A stretch of DNA of 64,000 nt, taken from CAIWHR01 sp963846855 (GTDB lineage: Bacteria; Pseudomonadota; Gammaproteobacteria; Burkholderiales; Casimicrobiaceae). The stretch covers positions 496,001 to 560,000 of the forward strand of contig CAWJXK010000004.1 in assembly GCA_963846855.1 (NCBI GenBank). Direction: 5' to 3'. The translations under genes were made by a program, and so were the position numbers. Below the pieces are notes generated by a model. That model worked only from the letters and a program-made list of their open reading frames with translations. It was not told where the DNA came from and searched no databases. This document shows positions 7,601-16,440 of the stretch, piece after piece; the first letter of the stretch is position 1; every line of letters begins with the position of its first letter.

Positions 7601-8437
7601 TCATCCGAACGACGCGAGCGGATGGCGCGCGAGCGTGCGGGCCACGATACCCTGGGTGCCCGGTGCGCGCACCGCGACTGCCGCGCGCGCCTCGTGTTCC
7701 GATGCAAATGCCGCAAAAACGCAACTGCCGGAGCCCGTCATGCGCGCGGCACGCGAATGCGTAGCGAGTTCCGTGAGCGCAATGGCGACGTCGGGAAAGC
7801 GCGCGAGCGCGACGGGTTGAAGGTCGTTACGGCCGTAACCCTCGGAAAAGATTTCTATTTTCGCCGACGGCGTGTTTCGTGTCAATTCCGGCGCGGCGAA
7901 AATCGGACCTGTCTCGATTGCAATCGGGGGCACGACGAGCGCGATCCAGCACGCGGGCAGCGTGACGGGCACGAGCACGTTGCCGATGCCTCGCGCGAGC
8001 GCCGGCTTCGATTCCAGGAAGAACGGCACGTCGGCGCCGAGGCCGCGTCCGATGAGCGCGAGGTCCGCGCGCGCGAGCCGTGTCTCCCAGAGGCGATTGA
8101 GGGCCAGCAGGACCGAGGCCGCGTCGGAGCTGCCTCCGCCCAGGCCGCCGCCCAGCGGGATGCGCTTGGTGACCGCGATGTCGGCGCCGAGCGGCGAGCG
8201 CGTGGCGTTCTGCAGCGCGTGCGCGGCCCTTACGACGAGGTCGTCGGCCGCCGCGACGCCGGGGAGATCCTGCGTGCGCCGGATGGCTCCGTCCGCGCGC
8301 ACCGAAAGCGAAACCGTGTCGGCAAGATCGATCGCGGCGAACAGCGTTTCCAGCGAGTGGTAGCCGTCGGCGCGCCGCCCGGTGATGTGCAGAAACAGAT
8401 TGATCTTGGCCGGAGCGGCCACCACGATCGATTTCAT
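7601..8437 (-). CDS. ispE: 4-diphosphocytidyl-2-C-methyl-D-erythritol kinase
   Basis: 278 aa GHMP kinase of the MEP isoprenoid pathway, which phosphorylates CDP-ME to CDP-ME-2-phosphate. The N-terminus has PAKINLFLHITGRRADGYH, and the ATP-binding glycine/serine loop LGGGLGGGSSDAAS is near residue 92. The C-terminal MTGSGSCVFA motif is also present. Length and motifs are normal. It follows lolB by 46 bp and precedes tRNA-Gln, the usual lolB-ispE-tRNA-Gln order. Confidence 0.97.
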   Translation of the reverse strand: MKSIVVAAPAKINLFLHITGRRADGYHSLETLFAAIDLADTVSLSVRADGAIRRTQDLPGVAAADDLVVRAAHALQNATRSPLGADIAVTKRIPLGGGLGGGSSDAASVLLALNRLWETRLARADLALIGRGLGADVPFFLESKPALARGIGNVLVPVTLPACWIALVVPPIAIETGPIFAAPELTRNTPSAKIEIFSEGYGRNDLQPVALARFPDVAIALTELATHSRAARMTGSGSCVFAAFASEHEARAAVAVRAPGTQGIVARTLARHPLASFG

Positions 8438-8483
8438 CGCGCGATTGTCGCCGCGCGCGCCGCGACGCGCCAGCGCCGCGCCT

Positions 8484-9047
8484 TCACTGCCATCGATCCA
8501 CGACGATTCTTACTTCGATGTCGGCGCGCGTGAGGCTCAAGCGCACCGGGCGCGCCGAGGTCGCATCCGCATAGCCATAGGCGACCTGCCAGCCATCCTG
8601 GCGCAGCAGCGACACGCGCCCCGCCGCGTCGCGCTCCTGGTCGTGCGGCGTATCGGGCTGGACCAAGCCCTGCATCCAGACCGCGAGCCCATCGACGGGC
8701 ACGGGCGCGCCCAGCGTTCGCTCGGTCAGCGTCGCCCAATCGGCGGCCTCGTCGCGCACGCCATTCGCGCCGCGGACTTCGACGCGCCCGGCGCTCGAAT
8801 CGCCGGTGATCTCCGCGATCTGCTGCCCCATCGGCGACGTGACGACGAGCGCGTCGGACGGCGGAGCGTGAGTCCACTGGAAATTGCCGCTGAACGCCTC
8901 GTTGCCGCGTCGCGCCGAAAGGCGTCCCTCCACGGTGAAGGGCGCGTCGCCCGCGGCGCGCTGCGGTGTCCGCGCGACCGGCGGCGTCGCGCAGCCGGTG
9001 ACGACGAGCGCGGCAGCCAACAGCGCGAACGTCGCCGCGCGATGCAC
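8484..9047 (-). CDS. lolB: outer-membrane lipoprotein LolB
   Basis: 187 aa from the GTG at 9047, chosen because it gives a short lipoprotein signal peptide ending in the lipobox VTGC; longer readings upstream overlap the TPR gene. LolB accepts lipoproteins from LolA and inserts them in the outer membrane. The mature part shows the family's FTVEGRLSARRGNEAFSGNF start and a DGLAVWMQG loop region. The start lies 8 bp after the stop of the TPR gene, so the two are likely translationally linked, and ispE follows. The lipobox Cys is at about residue 18. Confidence 0.9.
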   Translation of the reverse strand: MHRAATFALLAAALVVTGCATPPVARTPQRAAGDAPFTVEGRLSARRGNEAFSGNFQWTHAPPSDALVVTSPMGQQIAEITGDSSAGRVEVRGANGVRDEAADWATLTERTLGAPVPVDGLAVWMQGLVQPDTPHDQERDAAGRVSLLRQDGWQVAYGYADATSARPVRLSLTRADIEVRIVVDRWQ

Positions 9048-9055
9048 GCGACCGG

Positions 9056-10819
9056 TCAGCGGGAGAGCCTGCGGACCGTGTCGAGCAGAACGGGGTTGTC
9101 CGGAGTCGCCCTCAATTGAGCCTCCCAGACCTCCTGGGCGCGGGCGCGCTCGCCGCGGGCCCACAGCACTTCGCCGAGGTGCGCGGCGATTTCGGGGTCC
9201 GGGCGCTCGGCCAGCGCGCGCCGCAGATAATTTTCGGCGTCGTCCAGTTTGCCGGCGCGGAAGCTCGCCCATCCCATGCTGTCGAGGATGAACGGGTCGT
9301 CCGGCGAGAGCTTGTACGCGCGTTCGATCAGGGCCAGGCCCTCGGCCGTGCGCGTCGTCCGGTCGACGAGCGTGTAGCCCAGCGCGTTCAGCGCCTGCGC
9401 GTTGGCGGGCTGCAATGCGATCAGTCGCGTCAGATTCGCCTCGACGACGTCGAGCTTGTCGATCTTCTCCGCGACCATCGCGCTGTCGTAGAGAAAATCG
9501 GGCTGGTCAGGCTGCTCCGCGAGCGCCTTGGCGAGCACGGCGTAGGCCGCCGCCGCGTCTCCCGCGTCGCGCAGGATCTGCGCATCGGCCTGGATGACCT
9601 GCGCGCGCTGCTCGATCGTCACCGCCGGGAGATCGGCAAGGTAGCGGCGCGCGGCGTCGACCTTCCCCTGTTTGGCGAGCATCGCCGCGGCGCGGAGTTT
9701 GGCGACCCACGCGCGATCGCCGTCGGGTACCGTGCTGTAGCGCTCGAAGGCCTGCTCGTAGCGGCCGGTCTCCTCGGCGATCTGGGCGAGGTAGAGCTCG
9801 ACCGCGCCGTTGTCGCCGTAGTCGGCCCTCTTCAACTCGTCGAACAGGGTCTCGGCCGTCGCCCAATCCTTGAGCTGCACCGAAAGCGCCGCCACCGCGA
9901 ACGTGTAATCGAGGTTGTCCTTGTCGGTGTCGCGGAGCCCCTCGAACAGCGTGCGCGCGTCGGTGTAGCGCTTCTGCTCGACGTAGAACTGCGCCAGCGA
10001 TCCGACCGCCGCCTTTGAATCGGGATGCGCCTTGAGGAACAGCTCGAGGTACGCCACCGCTTCCTTTGGCGAGCGCTTGGCGAGGATCTCCGCCTTGAGC
10101 AGCGCTGCCCGCTCCCAGCCGGGCTTGAGCGCCAGCGCGCGGTCGATTTCCTGCATCGCCGTGGCGCTCGTCGTCATGTCGGCGAGGCCGGTGTTGAACG
10201 CGGCGAGCGCCACCGCGAAATGCGCCTCGGGCAGATTCTGGTAGGGCTTTGCGACGGCTTCGATCAGCTTCAGCATCGCGGCCTTGTCGGGCTCGTGCGC
10301 GACCAGTCGGTTGAGCTGTAGAAACGCGTCGCCCAGCGGAGCGCCCTGGGCGGCGCTGTCCGCGAACACGCGTTCGAGCTCGGCCTTGAGGTCGGCCGTG
10401 CCGAGCGCCTCGAGCGAGCTTGCGCCTCCCGCGGCGGCGAGCGTCGCCGCCAGTTGCTTCGGGCGCTCGGCCGTGGGGTCGAGCTCACTCCACAGGCGCG
10501 ACGCTTCGAGCGCCAGGCCACGCGTCCTCGCCGCGATCGCGATCTCGGTGGCGCGGCGCGCGAGCGCCGGATCGCGCGCGTCCTTCGCCGCCTCGATGTA
10601 GGCGCGAGTCGCTTGTGCCGGCTCTCCCCGTTGCAGGGCGATCTCGCCGACGAGCACCTTGTACATGATCTCGGCCGTGAGGAGATCGTCCTGCGGCGAG
10701 ACCGCTTTGGCGGGCGGCGGCGCACCGCCCGGCGAGCCCGCTTGACCCGCGGCCAATCCGGGAAGGGCGAGAAGCCCCGCGACGAAGGTGGCGGGGAGCA
10801 AATGACGAAAATGGGACAA
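9056..10819 (-). CDS. periplasmic/outer-membrane TPR repeat protein
   Basis: 587 aa with an N-terminal signal peptide (hydrophobic segment ending near GLAAGQA). The remainder is almost entirely tetratricopeptide-like helical repeats, including clear units near residues 440-560 (for example the LNALGYTLVDR and LDSMGWASFRAG helices). It is probably exported and acts as a protein-interaction scaffold; it has no catalytic motif. A TPR protein directly upstream of lolB is a conserved arrangement in betaproteobacteria. The specific role is unknown, though the context suggests envelope biogenesis. It is divergent from mutM across a 146-bp gap. Confidence 0.88.
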   Translation of the reverse strand: MSHFRHLLPATFVAGLLALPGLAAGQAGSPGGAPPPAKAVSPQDDLLTAEIMYKVLVGEIALQRGEPAQATRAYIEAAKDARDPALARRATEIAIAARTRGLALEASRLWSELDPTAERPKQLAATLAAAGGASSLEALGTADLKAELERVFADSAAQGAPLGDAFLQLNRLVAHEPDKAAMLKLIEAVAKPYQNLPEAHFAVALAAFNTGLADMTTSATAMQEIDRALALKPGWERAALLKAEILAKRSPKEAVAYLELFLKAHPDSKAAVGSLAQFYVEQKRYTDARTLFEGLRDTDKDNLDYTFAVAALSVQLKDWATAETLFDELKRADYGDNGAVELYLAQIAEETGRYEQAFERYSTVPDGDRAWVAKLRAAAMLAKQGKVDAARRYLADLPAVTIEQRAQVIQADAQILRDAGDAAAAYAVLAKALAEQPDQPDFLYDSAMVAEKIDKLDVVEANLTRLIALQPANAQALNALGYTLVDRTTRTAEGLALIERAYKLSPDDPFILDSMGWASFRAGKLDDAENYLRRALAERPDPEIAAHLGEVLWARGERARAQEVWEAQLRATPDNPVLLDTVRRLSR

Positions 10820-10965
10820 GATGGACCTCTGACGCTTCGTTTCGACGGATCGGGCGGGGCTCTCCCCCGTGTTCCGAGTCCGGCGGGAGGACCATCTTAG
10901 GATATATTCGGCGACGCAACAATTCTCGATCCGCGGCGCCTTCCCAGGGCCGTCGCTCGACCCCG

Positions 10966-11781
10966 ATGCCCGAACTGCCCGAAGTCGAAATCACCCGCCG
11001 CGGATTGGCGCCGCACGTCGAAGGCAGCCGGGTCGACGCGCTCATCATCTACGACCGCCGATTGCGCTGGCCGGTTCCCCTGACGCTCCCGCGCGCGATC
11101 GCCGGCCGGAGGATCGAGCGCGTCGAACGGCGCAGCAAATATCTTCTGTTCCGGCTCGGCGAGGACACGCTGCTGGTGCATCTCGGCATGACCGGAAGCC
11201 TTCGCGCGTTCGCGCGCGTGCCGCCGCGCCAGGCGCACGATCATTTCGACATGAGGCTCGATTCGGGAATGACGCTGCGCTACCGCGACCCGCGGCGCTT
11301 CGGCGCGATGCTCTGGCTTCCTCCTCCGAGCGACGCGCATCCGCTTCTCGCCCGGCTCGGCCCCGAGCCGCTTTCGCGGAGCTTCGACGGGGAATACCTG
11401 TGGACCGCGCTCCGCGGGCGCACGACGCCGATCAAACTCGCGATCATGAACAACGAGATCGTCGCCGGGGTCGGCAACATCTACGCGAACGAATCGCTCT
11501 TTCGCGCCGGCATCCGCCCGACCACGCCCGCGCATCGCGTGTCACGTACACGGCAGGACACCCTCGTCGCGGCGATCCGGGCCACGTTGCGCGACGCGAT
11601 CGCGAAGGGCGGATCGACGCTGCGCGACTTCGTCGACAGCGACGGCGCGCCCGGCTACTTTCAGCTCGAATATTTCGTCTACGGCCGCGAGGGGCTCGAC
11701 TGCCGCATTTGCGGCAGCGCAACAAAATCGGTCCGTCTGGGCGGCCGTGCCACGACTTACTGCCCCCGGTGCCAGCGTTGA
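10966..11781 (+). CDS. mutM: formamidopyrimidine-DNA glycosylase
   Basis: 271 aa bifunctional DNA glycosylase/AP lyase that removes 8-oxoguanine and FaPy lesions. After Met removal the mature N-terminus is PELPEVE, with the catalytic Pro and Glu. The beta-strand RRSKYLLF carries the conserved Lys, the helix-two-turn-helix has NNEIVAGVGNIYANE, and the C-terminal zinc finger has four Cys (CRIC...CPRC). All are intact and the length is normal. A TATATT at 10903-10908 is a possible -10 element for this gene, with no strong -35. Confidence 0.97.
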   Translation: MPELPEVEITRRGLAPHVEGSRVDALIIYDRRLRWPVPLTLPRAIAGRRIERVERRSKYLLFRLGEDTLLVHLGMTGSLRAFARVPPRQAHDHFDMRLDSGMTLRYRDPRRFGAMLWLPPPSDAHPLLARLGPEPLSRSFDGEYLWTALRGRTTPIKLAIMNNEIVAGVGNIYANESLFRAGIRPTTPAHRVSRTRQDTLVAAIRATLRDAIAKGGSTLRDFVDSDGAPGYFQLEYFVYGREGLDCRICGSATKSVRLGGRATTYCPRCQR

Positions 11782-11894
11782 CCCGCCCCTCGCCCAGCCC
11801 CCGGGGCTTCATGGGGTCGATTCGGCACACGTTGTGCTTCTCAACCTGTAATAATTCCCGCCGGCCGCGAAGCCGGCGCTGATCCGACCCCACC

Positions 11895-13883
11895 ATGATC
11901 TTGCAGGAACCCCACGTCCACGCGTCGCGCGAGCTCGCCGCGCATTTCGAAGCCTACGGCGACTGGCGGCGTCGCCTGTCGGCGGGCATCTCCGGCCTGC
12001 ACGAGTGGCTGACGCAGCAGGACCTCGCCGACGCTCAGATCGATCAGAAAGTCCAGGAGCTCCTCGAGCGGTTGCACCAGGACAAGCTCGTCGTCGCCTT
12101 CGTCGCGGAATTCTCGCGCGGCAAGTCCGAGCTCATCAACGCGATCTTTTTCGCCGACTTCGGCCAGCGGCTGCTGCCTTCGTCGGCCGGGCGGACGACG
12201 ATGTGCCCGACCGAGCTCCTCTACGACGCGACGCGGGCGCCGTCGATACGGCTGCTGCCGATCGAGACGCGCCTCAAGGACGCGACCGTCACCGAATTCA
12301 AGAATTACGCCGACGAATGGGTGACGATTCCGCTCGACCTGTCCTCGGCGGACCGGATGAGCGAGGCGCTCGCCCGCGTGTCGCAGGTGAAGCATGTTCC
12401 GGTCGGCCTCGCGCGGAAATACGGGCTCCATGGCGACGAGGATTTCCTGACAAGGCTCGACGCGGCCGGAGAAGGCGCGGTCGAGATCCCGTGCTGGCGC
12501 CACGCGGTGATCAATTTCCCGCACCCGCTGCTGCAGCAGGGCCTCGTCATTCTCGACACGCCGGGTCTCAACGCGATCGGCACCGAGCCGGAGCTCACGC
12601 TCAACCTGCTCCCCAACGCGCACGCCGTGCTGTTCATCCTTGCGGCCGACGCCGGCGTGACCAAGACCGACCTCGATGTGTGGAACCAGCACCTCGCGGG
12701 CGACGACCCGTCGACGCGGGCCGGCCGCATCGTGATCCTGAACAAGATCGACGGCCTGTGGGACGAGCTCAAGAACGACGACGAGGTCGAAGCCGAGATC
12801 GACCGTCAGGTGAAGTCGTCGGCGAAGCTCCTCGGCATTCCGCCAACCCAGGTGTTCGCAGTCACCGCGCAGAAGGGCCTGCTCGCCAAGGTCAACGGCG
12901 ACGACGCGCTGCTCGAGAAGAGCCGCCTGCCGGCGCTCGAGGACGCACTGTCGCGCAAGCTCATTCCGGCCAAGCGCGACATCGTCGGCGCGGCGACGCA
13001 GGCGGAGGTTCGCGCGCTCGCGGCCAACGTCCGGGCGCTGCTCGACGCGCGCCAGAACGGCATCGCCGAGCAGCTGACCGAGCTCCGCGCGCTGCGCGGC
13101 AAGAACCAGGATGTCGTCCTGCACATGATGAACCGTGTGAAGGACGAGAAGGAAAAGTTCGAGCGCGGGCTGCAGCGCTACACCGCTCTGCGCACGGTGT
13201 ACACGCAGCAGACCACACATCTCCTCGACGTCATCGGCCTCGATGCGTTGCGTGTCAACGCGGGGCGCACCCGCCGGAGCATCGAGGACAGCCCGTTCAC
13301 GCGGGGAATGCGCACGGCGATGACGGAGTTCTTCGGCACGATCCGGCGCGATTTCGAGGAAGCCGCGCGCCGCTCCGCCGAGATCCACGACCTGATGCAG
13401 GCGATGTACACGCGCTTCGCGAAGGAGCAGGGCCTCGAGCGCTATTCGCCGCCGCCGTTCTCGATGCTGAAGTACCAGAAGGAGGTCGACCGGCTCGAGC
13501 GCGCGTACAACCAGCATTTCAACACGCTGTGGAACATGGTCAGCAAGGCTAAGTACGCGCTGATGAAGCGGTTCTTCGAGACCATCGCGTCGCGCGTTAA
13601 GCACGTCTACAACATCGCCAACCGCGATGTCGAGAGCTGGTTGAAGGCGGTGATGTCGCCGCTCGAGACGCAGGTGAAGGAGCACCACCTGCAGCTGCGC
13701 CGGCGGCTCGACAGCATCAAGCGGATCCACCGCGCGAGCGACGAGCTCGAGGAGCGCGTGATCGAGCTCCGGCAGCAGGAAGAGGCGCTCGCCAGCGAAG
13801 TGCGCGAGCTCAAGCGCGAGGTGGCAGGGATCGACGCCATCGTCCAGAACCCCGAGGCGCTGCCGCTGGCCGCGAACGGCTAG
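11895..13883 (+). CDS. dynamin-like large GTPase
   Basis: 662 aa. The N-terminal GTPase domain shows G1 FSRGKS (G76-K77-S78), the switch-I threonines in the GRTTMCPTE segment, G3 DTPG (D221) and G4 NKID (N283). The C-terminal half is rich in long charged helices (residues ~370-480 and ~600-650), as expected for the bundle/stalk of bacterial dynamin-like proteins. No transmembrane helix is obvious. Such proteins remodel or protect membranes, or act in stress and phage tolerance, but this subgroup's role is not established. The gene stands alone, 113 bp after mutM and convergent with the ferredoxin gene, whereas many bacterial dynamins come as adjacent pairs. Confidence 0.85.
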   Translation: MILQEPHVHASRELAAHFEAYGDWRRRLSAGISGLHEWLTQQDLADAQIDQKVQELLERLHQDKLVVAFVAEFSRGKSELINAIFFADFGQRLLPSSAGRTTMCPTELLYDATRAPSIRLLPIETRLKDATVTEFKNYADEWVTIPLDLSSADRMSEALARVSQVKHVPVGLARKYGLHGDEDFLTRLDAAGEGAVEIPCWRHAVINFPHPLLQQGLVILDTPGLNAIGTEPELTLNLLPNAHAVLFILAADAGVTKTDLDVWNQHLAGDDPSTRAGRIVILNKIDGLWDELKNDDEVEAEIDRQVKSSAKLLGIPPTQVFAVTAQKGLLAKVNGDDALLEKSRLPALEDALSRKLIPAKRDIVGAATQAEVRALAANVRALLDARQNGIAEQLTELRALRGKNQDVVLHMMNRVKDEKEKFERGLQRYTALRTVYTQQTTHLLDVIGLDALRVNAGRTRRSIEDSPFTRGMRTAMTEFFGTIRRDFEEAARRSAEIHDLMQAMYTRFAKEQGLERYSPPPFSMLKYQKEVDRLERAYNQHFNTLWNMVSKAKYALMKRFFETIASRVKHVYNIANRDVESWLKAVMSPLETQVKEHHLQLRRRLDSIKRIHRASDELEERVIELRQQEEALASEVRELKREVAGIDAIVQNPEALPLAANG

Positions 13884-13952
13884 CGCGCGGCGCCCGGTCG
13901 TCTCGCGGCGCGGCCCCGCGCGCAACGCCCTTTCACGCGCGGCGCCAGACGA

Positions 13953-14216
13953 TCAGCGCTCGATCACCTTCACCGCCATCAGCCCCTCGTACTTGAGGCG
14001 CAGCGCGTCCTTCGATTCAACGTGGTCGGGGTCCACCGGAATGCAGTCGACCGGACAGACCTCGACGCACTGCGGCGTGTCGAAATGCCCGACGCACTCG
14101 GTGCATTTCTTCGGATCGATCACGTAGATCTCCGCACCCTGCGAGATCGCCTCGTTCGGGCACTCGGGCTCGCAGACGTCGCAGTTGATGCACTCGTCGG
14201 TGATCATCAGGGCCAT
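13953..14216 (-). CDS. YfhL-type 2[4Fe-4S] ferredoxin
   Basis: 87 aa small electron carrier. Two cluster-binding motifs are visible: CINCDVCEPECP near the N-terminus, and CTECVGHFDTPQCVEVCP with the longer spacer typical of the YfhL/Alvin ferredoxin subgroup. A short helical tail follows. It lies downstream of coaD on the same strand (17 bp apart), the conserved rsmD-coaD-ferredoxin cluster. The redox partner cannot be inferred. Confidence 0.94.
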   Translation of the reverse strand: MALMITDECINCDVCEPECPNEAISQGAEIYVIDPKKCTECVGHFDTPQCVEVCPVDCIPVDPDHVESKDALRLKYEGLMAVKVIER

Positions 14217-14233
14217 GACGTGCTCCGATTCGC

Positions 14234-14722
14234 CTAGCCCTCGCCGGCACTGAAGCGCGCCTTCAGCCGGGCGAGCACCGGCGGCGACACGAACGCGGAA
14301 ACGTCGCCGCCGAAGCGGGCGATTTCACGCACGATGGTGGCGGAAATGAACATGTACTGCTCCGACGGCGTCAGGAAGAGCGTTTCGACCTCCGGATAGA
14401 GGTTCCGGTTCATTCCCGCCATCTGGAATTCATACTCGAAGTCGGACACGGCGCGCAGGCCGCGCAGGATCGCACGTGCGCCTTGCGCCTGGACGAACTC
14501 CATCAGCAGCGACGAGAACGGCATGACTTCGACATTGCCGTAGGCCGCGAGCGCGGCGCGTGCCATGTCGACGCGCTCGACCGTCGTGAAGTAAGGGCCC
14601 TTCGACTCGCTGTCGGCGACGCCGACCACGACCCGGTCGAACAGCTTGGCCGCCCGACGCACGAGGTCCTCGTGCCCGCGGGTGAAGGGGTCGAACGTGC
14701 CCGGATAGACGACCTTGAGCAT
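14234..14722 (-). CDS. coaD: pantetheine-phosphate adenylyltransferase
   Basis: 162 aa nucleotidyltransferase for the penultimate step of coenzyme A synthesis (4'-phosphopantetheine + ATP). The HxGH-like signature appears as the TFDPFTRGH segment near residue 10-18, and the C-terminal ISATIVRE motif is conserved. Length is typical of bacterial CoaD. It is flanked by rsmD upstream and a YfhL ferredoxin downstream on the same strand. Confidence 0.97.
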   Translation of the reverse strand: MLKVVYPGTFDPFTRGHEDLVRRAAKLFDRVVVGVADSESKGPYFTTVERVDMARAALAAYGNVEVMPFSSLLMEFVQAQGARAILRGLRAVSDFEYEFQMAGMNRNLYPEVETLFLTPSEQYMFISATIVREIARFGGDVSAFVSPPVLARLKARFSAGEG

Positions 14723-14797
14723 GCTTCGGCGGCAGCCTTGCGGAAAGTGCGGGGAATCGAAAGCCGCAAACGTGCGCGAAATGGCGACCGCGACGCC

Positions 14798-15349
14798 TCA
14801 GTCCGGCTTGACGAAAAGATGATAATGCACCTGCCCTGCCTTGTCGCGGCGCCAAGGCAGCAGTCCGGGCGGCGGCGCGAGCGGCGCCGGCGCTTCGGCA
14901 TAGACGAATGCGCCGGGAGCGGCACGCCCGGCACAGGCAGGCAGAAGCCACGGCCACGGGTCCTCGCGAAACGGCGGATCGAGAAACACGACGTCGAAGT
15001 CGCGTCTTTCCCGCCCGATGAACGTTTTTGCATCGGCGATGTGCGTTTCGAGTGCCTGAGCGCCGATCCCTGCAGCCGTGGCGCGCAGCGCCTCGATCAG
15101 CAACCGATTGCTGTCGACCGCGACACACAGGGCCGCGCCGCGCGACGCCGCTTCGAGCGACAGCGCGCCGGTCCCCGCATAGAGGTCGAGGCAGCGCTTG
15201 CCGGTCAGCTCCTGCCCCAGCCAGTTGAACAGCGTCTCGCGCACCCGGTCGGGAGTCGGGCGCAATCCCGCCGCCTCGGGAAACCGGATCGTCCGGCCTC
15301 GCATCGCGCCGCCGATGATGCGGATGCGGTTCGCATGGGGCGTGGCCAC
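14798..15349 (-). CDS. rsmD: 16S rRNA (guanine(966)-N2)-methyltransferase
   Basis: 183 aa SAM-dependent enzyme that methylates G966 of 16S rRNA. Visible are the N-terminal RIIGGAMRGRTIRFP, RPTPDRVRETLFNWL, the SAM loop DLYAGTGALSLEAASRGA, and the amino-methylase DPPF motif (VVFLDPPFRED). It is divergent from ftsY and heads the rsmD-coaD-ferredoxin cluster. A TATAAT on the minus strand ~80 bp upstream may drive it. Confidence 0.95.
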   Translation of the reverse strand: MATPHANRIRIIGGAMRGRTIRFPEAAGLRPTPDRVRETLFNWLGQELTGKRCLDLYAGTGALSLEAASRGAALCVAVDSNRLLIEALRATAAGIGAQALETHIADAKTFIGRERRDFDVVFLDPPFREDPWPWLLPACAGRAAPGAFVYAEAPAPLAPPPGLLPWRRDKAGQVHYHLFVKPD

Positions 15350-15429
15350 GGCGTTCTCCGGCTGGCACGGACATCCGCCGGAGTCTCCAGGGCGCCGTCC
15401 GGGGGACGGCCGTGCTCGCGGCGGGTAAA

Positions 15430-15435
15430 ATTATA
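15430..15435 (-). promoter_or_regulatory. candidate -10 element for rsmD-coaD
   Basis: A perfect TATAAT on the minus strand, 81 bp upstream of the rsmD start, in a short AT-rich patch of an otherwise GC-rich gap. No good -35 hexamer is found at the right spacing, so this is tentative. Confidence 0.35.
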
Positions 15436-15501
15436 GCTTCGTGTCAGCCTGCGCCGTCCGGCGTACGATCCGCCGCCGGCGCCCGTTCGATTTTCCCACC
15501 G

Positions 15502-16440
15502 ATGTTCGACCTCTTTTCGCGCAAATCGCCCGCTGAGGATTCCCGTCCGTGGGCCGAGCGGCTGAAGGATGGGCTTACCCGCTCGCGTGAGCGGATCTCG
15601 GCGGCGCTGGGCGGCGCGCTTCGGCGAAACACGCTCGACGACACGACGCAGGACGCCATCGAATCCGCGCTGATCGGCGCCGATTGTGGTGTCGACGCGA
15701 CCGAATGGCTGCTCGCCGATCTGCGCGCGCGCTTCAAGCGCAGCAGCGATGCCGACGTGTACGCCTTGCTGCGCGGCGGACTCACCGATCTGCTGCGCCC
15801 GCTCGAGGCGCCGCTGGTCGTGTCGGATGCGCGACCCTTCGTGATCATGCTGGCGGGCGTCAACGGCGCCGGCAAGACGACGTCGATCGGCAAGCTCGCC
15901 CGGTATTTTCAGATGCAGGGGCATTCGGTGCTGCTCGCGGCCGGCGACACCTTCCGGGCGGCGGCGCGCGAGCAGCTCACCGCCTGGGGCGAGCGCAACG
16001 GCGTCGCGATCGTCGCGCAACAGGGTGGCGATCCTGCCGCGGTGATGTTCGACGCGATCGCGGCCGCTAAAGCGCGCGGCATTGACATCGTGCTGGCCGA
16101 CACGGCCGGGCGGCTGCCCACGCAACTCAATCTGATGGACGAGATCCGCAAGGTGCAGCGGGTGATTCGCAAGGCCGACCCGACGGCGCCCCACGAGACG
16201 CTGCTGGTGCTCGACGCCGGCACCGGCCAGAACGCCCTCGCGCAGGTGCGGGCGTTCGACGACGCGTTGTCGCTCACCGGCCTCGTGCTGACCAAGCTCG
16301 ACGGCACCGCCAAGGGCGGGGTCGTGGCCGCGATCGCCCGCGAGCATCCGGTGCCCATCCGATTCATTGGCGTGGGCGAAGGAATCGAGGACCTCAAACC
16401 GTTTGTCGCGGCCGATTTCGTCGCAGCGCTGGTCGGCTAA
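15502..16440 (+). CDS. ftsY: signal recognition particle receptor FtsY
   Basis: 312 aa SRP-receptor GTPase that delivers ribosome-nascent chains to the membrane. The NG domain is complete: GVNGAGKTTSIGKLA (G1), AAGDTFRAAAREQL, DTAGRLPTQ (G3), TKLDGTAKGG (G4) and the closing GVGEGIEDLKPF. The ATG at 15502 (MFDLFSRK) gives a short N-terminal A region with a membrane-binding basic/hydrophobic start. In many proteobacteria ftsE, ftsX and rpoH follow; here rpoH follows directly with no ftsEX between. Confidence 0.96.
   Translation: MFDLFSRKSPAEDSRPWAERLKDGLTRSRERISAALGGALRRNTLDDTTQDAIESALIGADCGVDATEWLLADLRARFKRSSDADVYALLRGGLTDLLRPLEAPLVVSDARPFVIMLAGVNGAGKTTSIGKLARYFQMQGHSVLLAAGDTFRAAAREQLTAWGERNGVAIVAQQGGDPAAVMFDAIAAAKARGIDIVLADTAGRLPTQLNLMDEIRKVQRVIRKADPTAPHETLLVLDAGTGQNALAQVRAFDDALSLTGLVLTKLDGTAKGGVVAAIAREHPVPIRFIGVGEGIEDLKPFVAADFVAALVG

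Noticed and set aside
11841..13925. 694-codon minus-strand frame opposite the dynamin-like GTPase
   Set aside because: No recognisable domain, and composition is that of a mirrored codon pattern. The plus strand has intact GTPase motifs.
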